Source: Chloroflexota bacterium (GTDB taxonomy: Bacteria > Chloroflexota > Dehalococcoidia > Bin125). From it: a stretch of DNA of 64,000 nt. The position numbers and the translations under genes are program-made. The number at the start of each line of letters is the position of its first letter. The first letter of the stretch is position 1. The stretch covers positions 1-64,000 of the forward strand of contig JAPOXK010000021.1 in assembly GCA_026707145.1 (NCBI GenBank). Reading direction: 5' to 3'. Positions 58,536-64,000 of this stretch are shown here, piece by piece. The notes below the pieces were generated by a model that ran no database searches, was not told the DNA's origin, and saw only the letters and a program-made list of their open reading frames with translations.

Positions 58536-59912
58536 CTAGAGCGCTGGCTGCTGCGTGTGCCAGTCCGTCGCCTGCTCGTAGGCGTGCGCCACCCGGCACA
58601 ACGTCACCTCGTCGAAGTGGCGCGCGCCGATCATCAGGCCGATCGGGAGACCATTCGCGTCGAAGCCGCAGGGCAGGCTCAGCGCCGGGATGCCGGTCAC
58701 GTCATAGCGGAAGGTGTAGCGCGCCATGAGCCGCTGAGGGTCGCCCACGCGCAGCGGCGGCGCCGTCGCCGGCGTAGTCGGCGAGACGAGCACGTCGACC
58801 TCTCGGAGGACCGCGCTCGCCTCTTCAATGAGCTTGCGGCGCAGACGCTGGTCGTTGATGTAGTTGACGGCAGGAATCGCCCGCCCTCCCTCAAGCGCCG
58901 TGCGCACGTCCGCGCCGAATCGCTTCGGGGCTTCACGCAGCCGCTCGTGGTGATAGGCGGCCGCCTCCGTCCAGATGATGCTCAGCCGCCCTGCCGCCGC
59001 CTCGAGGGGTAGGGCGACCGTCACCAGCGTGGCGCCGAGCTCTTGGAGCGTCTCCAGCGCTCCTTCGCAGGCTGCCGCGACATCATCGCGGCACTGCAGC
59101 CAAAACGGATCGCGCGGCACGCCCACGCGCACGCCAGCGAGACCTCGGTCAAGCTCGCTCGTGTAATCGCTGGTCGGCAGATCGGCACTGCCGGGGTCCT
59201 CGGGATCGTGACCGGCGATGGTGTTCAGGATCAGCGCCGCGTCTTCGACCGTTCTCGCCAGCGGACCCACGTGGTCAAGCGTCCAGGAGAGCGGCAGGAC
59301 TCCGCGCCGGCTTACTCGCCCGTAGGTCGGCATCAAGCCGACAATCCCACATAACGATGCAGGGATTCGGATCGAGCCGCCGGTGTCCGTACCCAGCGTC
59401 CCCAAGCATGAGCCTGCAGCGATCGCGGCGCCGCAGCCGCCACTGCTCCCCCCCGCGATCCGCCCGGGATCCCAGGGGTTGCGCACATCGCCGTAGTGTG
59501 GGTTGAGGCTGCTGGTCCCAAAGGCGAACTCGTGCAAGTTGAGCTTGCCGGTGAGCACGATTCCGGCGTCGTTCAGCTTCGTTACCACAAAGGCGTTCTC
59601 TGTGGGGATGCGTTCGCGCAAGAAGCTCGAACCCGCCGTGGTACGGATACCGGCAGTGTCGTAGAGATCCTTGAGCGCGAAGGGGATGCCGTGCAACGGT
59701 CCCCGGTCGCGGCCGGCCTGCAGCTCGGCGTCGGCGCGCGCTGCTGCCTCCCGTGCGCGCTCCGCCGTGATGGTGATATAGGCGTTGATCGCAGGCTCCG
59801 TCGCCTCGATCCGAGCGAGCACCGACTCAGTCAGTGTGATGGTCGAGAGCATTCCCTCCCGTAGCGCCGCGCCGGCCTCGCGGATCGTGAGCGGGCGCGG
59901 ATCAGGTGTCAC
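58536..59912 (-). CDS. amidase of the AtzE/GatA-like signature family
   Basis: A 458-residue amidase with the Ser-cisSer-Lys triad: Lys in PFALKDLYDT, cis-Ser in GGSSGGCGAAIAAG, nucleophile Ser in GTDTGGSIRIPA. The C-terminus has LPCGFDANGLPIGL. It overlaps by 11 nt the upstream small gene, which resembles the GatC/AtzG-type partner, so the pair probably works as a heteromeric amide hydrolase rather than in tRNA amidation (no gatB nearby). Substrate unknown; carboxybiuret-type amides are one possibility. Confidence 0.9.
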   Translation of the reverse strand: MTPDPRPLTIREAGAALREGMLSTITLTESVLARIEATEPAINAYITITAERAREAAARADAELQAGRDRGPLHGIPFALKDLYDTAGIRTTAGSSFLRERIPTENAFVVTKLNDAGIVLTGKLNLHEFAFGTSSLNPHYGDVRNPWDPGRIAGGSSGGCGAAIAAGSCLGTLGTDTGGSIRIPASLCGIVGLMPTYGRVSRRGVLPLSWTLDHVGPLARTVEDAALILNTIAGHDPEDPGSADLPTSDYTSELDRGLAGVRVGVPRDPFWLQCRDDVAAACEGALETLQELGATLVTVALPLEAAAGRLSIIWTEAAAYHHERLREAPKRFGADVRTALEGGRAIPAVNYINDQRLRRKLIEEASAVLREVDVLVSPTTPATAPPLRVGDPQRLMARYTFRYDVTGIPALSLPCGFDANGLPIGLMIGARHFDEVTLCRVAHAYEQATDWHTQQPAL

Positions 59913-60117
59913 GCGCGGTACGGATCTGCAAGCCGAACGCGGGCTCGGTTTCGGCCAGTTCGTGTGAGGCGGCGTTGATCGGCCGCGCGAGCAGTGCTAC
60001 GACGGTCGGCGCGATCGCCTCCAAGGCCTCGTCGTCGACTGCGATCTCTGCCGCCCGCGCGACCTCGTGCAGCGCTGCCAGAACCTTCGCGTTGGCCGAT
60101 AGGGTGTCGGCGGTCAC
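59902..60117 (-). CDS. AtzG/GatC-like small subunit of the amidase
   Basis: A 71-residue helical protein (GTG start with GAGG upstream). VLAALHEVARAAEIAVDDEA, a second helix and the terminal HELAETEPAFGLQ match the DUF4089/AtzG pattern, in which the E-P-A-F end wraps around the amidase. The frame overlaps the amidase start, implying coupled synthesis. Positions 60118-60402 hold the divergent promoter region; TATCCT near 60315 is a possible -10 for the dehydrogenase. Confidence 0.7.
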   Translation of the reverse strand: MTADTLSANAKVLAALHEVARAAEIAVDDEALEAIAPTVVALLARPINAASHELAETEPAFGLQIRTARDT

Positions 60118-60402
60118 GTGGACCTCGGGGGGATGACCGGAAGCGCGCGTCCGGCCGTCACGAGCGACAGTACGAACCCATTCCCAGGAGCCGTCGCGTC
60201 GGGTAAGCGGTCCGATCCGGCGTGGAAGCGTATGTGGTGGGTCTGGGAGAGCGCTTTCATTGCGTCGCCTTTCTAGGCGAGCAGCTATCGCGGAGCGACA
60301 GCCGGGTGGCTTGGTCTATCCTAGGGCTTCGAGCGCTCTGCAGGGTCCAGCGGCTCCGAGGGCCGCACCGGCCCTGTGATCGCGCGCCGCGAGGGGTACG
60401 TT

Positions 60403-61863
60403 ATGGCTCAGGCGACCGCTTCAAGCGAACTAGTGCCCGCGTTGATCGGCGGGCGCTGGAGACCGGCTTCCACGTCCACGGTCGATGAGATTCCCGATCC
60501 CGGCAGCGGCGAAACGATCGCATGGCTTCCCTACTCTTCGGCGGAGGAGATTGAGGCGGCTGTGGCGGTGGCGAAAGAGGCCCTTGTTTCCTGGAGCGAG
60601 ACGCCGGTGCCCCAGCGGGCGCAGGCGATGTTCCGCTTTAAACGGCTGCTGGAGGAGCGTGAGGACGAGTTGGCGGCGCTTGTCACGCAGGAGAACGGCA
60701 AGACGCTCGCGGAAGCCGTGGGCGAGGTGCGCCGCGGCATCGAAGTTGTCGACTTCGCCTGCGGCGCCCCAACGCTCTTGATGGGCACCAACCTGGACCA
60801 GATCGCCGCCGGGATCGATTCGGAGATCGGGCGCTTTCCTGTTGGGGTGGTGGTAGGGATCACGCCTTTCAACTTTCCGAACATGGTGCCACTTTGGATG
60901 ATCCCCGTTGCACTCGTGTGCGGGAACACTTTTATTCTCAAGCCCTCCCAGCGCACGCCGCTCTCCGCCGTGCGCATCGGGGAGCTGCTCGAGGAAGCAG
61001 GGTTACCGCCTGGCGTGTTCAACATCGTTCACGGCGCGAACGATGCAGTGAACGCCTTGATCTCCCACTCGGATGTCGCTGCGGTTTCGTTCGTCGGGTC
61101 GGCTGGGGTCGCGCGCTACATCTACCGGGAGTCGGCTCTCCACGGGAAGCGGGTGCAGGCGCTCGGCGGCGCCAAGAACCATATCGTCGTGATGAACGAT
61201 GCCGATATGGAGCAGTCGATTCCGGCCCTGGTCTCCTCCGCCTTCGGCGCCGCCGGGCAACGCTGCTTAGCGGGAAGCGTGGCGGTGGGAGTGGGCGCGG
61301 TGGGCGATGAGATGGTGCGGCAGATCGTCGCCCGCGCCGAGACGCTGCGCGTCGGACGCGGATCGGATCCCCAAAGCGAGATGGGACCGGTGATCCGCGA
61401 CGAAAGGCGTCAAGAGCTGCTTGGCTATATCAAAGAAGCCAACGGGCAGGGGGCCAAGCTCGTCTCGGACGGCCGCGGCGTCGGGCCAGCCGAAGGCTTC
61501 TTCCTAGGACCGACGGTGTTTGACGACGTCACCCCGGATATGAAGCTCTGGCGCGATGAGCTGTTCGGCCCGGTCCTCGCAGTGGTCCGTGCGGCCGACA
61601 TCGATGAGGCGATCCGGGTGTTGAACCGCAGCACCTACGGCAACATGGCCAGCATCTTCACGAGCAGCGGCAAGAACGCGCGCGAGTTCCGTCGGCGGGC
61701 GGACGCGGGCATGCTGGGCGTCAATATCGGCGTGGCGGCTCCCATGGCCTTTTTCCCGTTCGGCGGGCACAAGGAGTCCTTCTACGGCGATCTACACGCC
61801 ACGGGCATGGACGCCATCTACTTCTATACGAGTACCAAGGTGACCATTTCACGATGGTTTTGA
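60403..61863 (+). CDS. mmsA: CoA-acylating methylmalonate-semialdehyde dehydrogenase
   Basis: Oxidises methylmalonate semialdehyde (valine, inositol or thymine breakdown) to propionyl-CoA with NAD and CoA. In the 486-residue ALDH fold, GVVVGITPFNFPNMVPLWMI, ILKPSQRTPLSA and the catalytic Cys in GAAGQRCLAGS are MmsA-typical. KESFYGDLHATGMDAIYFYT ends the chain. The general ALDH Glu is replaced by the GAKNH segment (LGGAKNHIVV), which is diagnostic for the CoA-dependent type. GAGGGG lies 6 nt before the ATG at 60403. Confidence 0.93.
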   Translation: MAQATASSELVPALIGGRWRPASTSTVDEIPDPGSGETIAWLPYSSAEEIEAAVAVAKEALVSWSETPVPQRAQAMFRFKRLLEEREDELAALVTQENGKTLAEAVGEVRRGIEVVDFACGAPTLLMGTNLDQIAAGIDSEIGRFPVGVVVGITPFNFPNMVPLWMIPVALVCGNTFILKPSQRTPLSAVRIGELLEEAGLPPGVFNIVHGANDAVNALISHSDVAAVSFVGSAGVARYIYRESALHGKRVQALGGAKNHIVVMNDADMEQSIPALVSSAFGAAGQRCLAGSVAVGVGAVGDEMVRQIVARAETLRVGRGSDPQSEMGPVIRDERRQELLGYIKEANGQGAKLVSDGRGVGPAEGFFLGPTVFDDVTPDMKLWRDELFGPVLAVVRAADIDEAIRVLNRSTYGNMASIFTSSGKNAREFRRRADAGMLGVNIGVAAPMAFFPFGGHKESFYGDLHATGMDAIYFYTSTKVTISRWF

Positions 61864-61890
61864 GCGCCGCCGGACCGGGGCGCTAGCGCT

Positions 61891-62772
61891 GTGCCGGCTG
61901 CGGTCCCGGGGCCAACGTCGCACGTGTACTTCTCGCAGCGTCTGCGGCTGCACTACGTCGATTGGGGGAACGAGTCCGCGCCTGCGCTGATCATGTTGCA
62001 TGGTGGTCGCGACCACTGCCGCAGTTGGGATTGGACGGCCCAAGAGCTGCGCGATGACTACCACGTGATCGCGCCCGATCTGCGTGGGCACGGCGACTCG
62101 CAGTGGGTGTTGGGCGCCGGCTACACGCTCGAGGACTATGTCTACGATCTTGCCCAGTTGATCCACCAGAAGCAGCTGGCGCCGGTTCGGATCATCGCGC
62201 ACTCTCTCGGCGGCGTGGTCGCCCTCCAATATGCGGGGATCTATCCGGAGACCGTGCAGAAGCTCGTCGCCGTTGAGGGCTTGATGCTCCCGATGGAGTG
62301 GCGTGGGAAACACTCCACTCAGCCCGTCGCCGCTCGCATGCATGAGTGGATCGAGATGCTGCGCGGCATGGCGGGCCGGATCCCCCGCCGCTACCCGACT
62401 ATTGAGGCGGCCGTACAGCGAATGCAGGAAGCCAACAAACGTCTCACGCCAGCGCAGGCACGCCACCTCACCATCCACGGCGTCAATCAGAACGAAGACG
62501 GCACCTACACCTGGAAATTCGATAATTACGAGCACGCCTTCTCTCCACGACTCTTCAGGGAACCGGAAGCGCGCGAGCTGTGGCGCCGCATCACCTGCCC
62601 CACTCTCTTGATTGAGGGGCGCGAAAGCCGCAGCGATGGCGGCAAGGTCGTCGAACGCGCCCGCGTCTTCCAGGACGTACAGGTGCTTTACGTTGATGAC
62701 GCCGGGCACTGGGTCCATCACGATCAGCTGGATCTATTCGTTCGCGAGGTGCGCGCCTTCCTCGCAGGCTGA
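61891..62772 (+). CDS. alpha/beta-fold hydrolase
   Basis: A 293-residue hydrolase from GTG 61891. LHGGRDHCRSWDW gives the oxyanion hole, IAHSLGGVVALQYA the nucleophile, LLIEGRESRSDGG the acid region and DDAGHWVHHD the catalytic His. It follows mmsA by 27 bp in the same direction. A role in ester or C-C bond hydrolysis of the same pathway is possible but not shown. Confidence 0.88.
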   Translation: MPAAVPGPTSHVYFSQRLRLHYVDWGNESAPALIMLHGGRDHCRSWDWTAQELRDDYHVIAPDLRGHGDSQWVLGAGYTLEDYVYDLAQLIHQKQLAPVRIIAHSLGGVVALQYAGIYPETVQKLVAVEGLMLPMEWRGKHSTQPVAARMHEWIEMLRGMAGRIPRRYPTIEAAVQRMQEANKRLTPAQARHLTIHGVNQNEDGTYTWKFDNYEHAFSPRLFREPEARELWRRITCPTLLIEGRESRSDGGKVVERARVFQDVQVLYVDDAGHWVHHDQLDLFVREVRAFLAG

Positions 62773-62823
62773 GCGCGACCGGGCGATTAGACTGCGGACT
62801 GCGGCTTGGGATGGAGGGACGCG

Positions 62824-63231
62824 ATGTCTGGAATCGTCGGGTTGGCGGAAGTGGTGCTCTTCGTCGGCGATATGAGCAAATCGCTGGCCTTCTATCGTGG
62901 CGTGCTCGGGCTACAGGTCTTCTCGCCTCCTGAGCTGCCCGGCAAGTTCCTGCGGATCGGCAGTCATGGGACGGGTGTTCCCCACCAGATCGTCCTTGTC
63001 CCGCGGCCCGAAGGCGTTACTGCCGCCGAGGGCACGAAGCAGCAGCGCGACCTGCACCACATTGGTCTCGAAGTCGCGCCGGAGGATTTCGCGGCCGAGA
63101 GGGAGCGCATCCGTGGCCTTGGCTTGGAGGTGCGGGAGGGAGAGCATCCCTTCCTGCCCGTACAGGCTTTCTACATCGACGATCCCGACGGCAACGAGGT
63201 CGAGATCGTCACTCGCTACGACCTGCGCTGA
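62824..63231 (+). CDS. VOC-family (glyoxalase/dioxygenase-fold) protein
   Basis: A 135-residue VOC domain from ATG 62824 with GGAGGG upstream. First module: LAEVVLFVGDMSKSLAFYRG. Second: LHHIGLEVAPEDF and the metal Glu in AFYIDDPDGNEVEIV. The His in DLHHIGL is a second metal-ligand candidate. Substrate unknown. Confidence 0.85.
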   Translation: MSGIVGLAEVVLFVGDMSKSLAFYRGVLGLQVFSPPELPGKFLRIGSHGTGVPHQIVLVPRPEGVTAAEGTKQQRDLHHIGLEVAPEDFAAERERIRGLGLEVREGEHPFLPVQAFYIDDPDGNEVEIVTRYDLR

Positions 63232-63237
63232 TCGCCG

Positions 63238-63888
63238 ATGGCCGGCACGGATCCTGGCCGTGAACCTTCCAGCGTGCCGCAGGTGCGTGTCGCGACCACG
63301 AGCGAGATTCCGACACTCGCCACGATTCTGGCCCGGGCCTTTGACCGCGATCCGCTGGTCGACTGGTGGGCGAGGAAGGACGGCCGGCGCGGCGCCGTTA
63401 TCGAAGAGATGTTCGCGCACGCACTTAAGCGGAACGTACCGCTGGGCTCCGTGTACGTGACGGAGGACGGGACGGGCGTCGCGCTCTGGGAGGCGCCGAA
63501 CGTGCCCGCGCCCGGCCTGCGCGGGATGCTGGATGCGTGGCGGCTGTTCGCGCGCGTGGCTGGCTGGCGCCACTTTCCCGCTGTTTGGCGGAGCCTCCGC
63601 ATGCTTGATGCCCATCACCCGCATACCCCCCATTACTACTTGCTCGCAATCGGCGTCCTACCCGGTCAGCAGGGCCGCGGCATCGGCACGGCGCTCATGC
63701 GGCCGGTCTTGGAGCGCTGCAACCGGGAGGGTGTCCCGGGCTATCTGGTTTGCACGACCAGCCGCAACATTCCCCTCTACGAACGCAACGGCTTTCACGT
63801 CACCGAGACGTTGCAGATGCCGAAGGACGGTCCGCTGCAGTGGCTCATGTGGCGCGACCCGTCGGCGCTGGACGGCGTGGGCTGCTGA
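63238..63888 (+). CDS. GNAT-family N-acetyltransferase
   Basis: A 216-residue acetyltransferase. After an N-terminal strand and helix (ATTSEIPTLATILARAF), the acetyl-CoA loop is LLAIGVLPGQQGRGIGTALM and the last module is LVCTTSRNIPLYERNGFHV. It starts 6 bp after the VOC gene. This size and spacing fit the GNAT group that acts on small amines or toxins; acceptor unknown. Confidence 0.87.
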   Translation: MAGTDPGREPSSVPQVRVATTSEIPTLATILARAFDRDPLVDWWARKDGRRGAVIEEMFAHALKRNVPLGSVYVTEDGTGVALWEAPNVPAPGLRGMLDAWRLFARVAGWRHFPAVWRSLRMLDAHHPHTPHYYLLAIGVLPGQQGRGIGTALMRPVLERCNREGVPGYLVCTTSRNIPLYERNGFHVTETLQMPKDGPLQWLMWRDPSALDGVGC

Positions 63889-63935
63889 TCCGCTACTCCG
63901 GCCGCATCGAAGCGACGGCGACATCCTCGCTAACG

Positions 63936-64000
63936 ATGGATGGCGAGATGGCCCGCACGGCTGAGCGTGACGCGTTTGAGGCGCGTGTAGGCGAGAGCGA
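63936..64000 (+). CDS. start of a possible gene cut by the window edge
   Basis: ATG 63936 opens MDGEMARTAERDAFEARVGE and remains open at the edge. No clear ribosome site. Too short to assess. Confidence 0.25.
   Translation, partial: MDGEMARTAERDAFEARVGES

Overview
The window is high-GC bacterial chromosome. The gene content fits Chloroflexota or a neighbouring phylum: an ffh-rpsP-khpA-rimM block, a PyrR-type pyrimidine operon with a class 1B dihydroorotate dehydrogenase, coenzyme-F420-type oxidoreductases, and many oxidoreductase, hydrolase and amidase genes. This placement is inference from gene content; no rRNA or other phylogenetic marker settles it.

Layout. 1-2200: a tRNA-Val, a membrane-anchored TlpA-type thioredoxin, and a plus-strand cluster of tRNA-Met, -Val, -Leu and -Arg. 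2407-11997: housekeeping core with uvrC, xerD, eno, two uncharacterised genes, gap, ffh, rpsP, khpA, rimM and tRNA-Ala. 12201-19494: scattered genes for a cupin, a membrane-fused EEP-family phosphohydrolase, a serine hydrolase, an F420-type nitroreductase and an MMPL/RND transporter. 19500-29110: an accessory island. It holds a decayed SNF2-type helicase end, an orphan substrate-binding lipoprotein, a single-chain PAS-kinase-receiver-winged-helix regulator, an MpaB-like oxygenase, several tiny membrane or amphipathic ORFs, a decayed hypothetical gene, two small lipoproteins, and the C-terminal remnant of a serine recombinase that runs into a tRNA-Pro gene. 29255-43932: pyrimidine biosynthesis. 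pyrR-pyrB-pyrC-carA-(membrane protein)-carB-pyrK form one tightly overlapping minus-strand operon, followed by an orphan DNA methyltransferase and two MBL-fold hydrolases. pyrD lies apart, beyond plus-strand mrp and NYN-domain genes. 44297-51946: lipoprotein, Trm112-like protein, thioesterase, proline dehydrogenase, zinc-free L36, RNase D, the NAD-salvage pair pncA-pncB, a SRPBCC protein and an HSL-type esterase. 52152-64000: catabolic and accessory enzymes (hydantoinase B, DUF3500, DinB, GMC oxidoreductase, LLM oxidoreductase, amidase with small subunit, methylmalonate-semialdehyde dehydrogenase, hydrolase, VOC, GNAT).

Working together. The pyr operon makes UMP under a recognisable PyrR RNA-binding hairpin, which sits in front of a short leader ORF that appears translationally coupled to pyrR. 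pncA and pncB convert nicotinamide to nicotinate mononucleotide. In the island, the single-chain regulator and the binding lipoprotein form one transcription unit. Its promoter carries an 11-bp-spaced direct repeat of the kind bound by PhoB/OmpR-type domains, which suggests autoregulation.

Most notable leads: the fused sensor-regulator with an atypical receiver and its candidate binding repeat; the PyrR leader; a membrane protein translationally locked between carA and carB; a family of tiny peptides and a folded RNA-like element in the island; and a set of genes whose -10 box sits 6-7 nt before the start codon, suggesting leaderless mRNAs.
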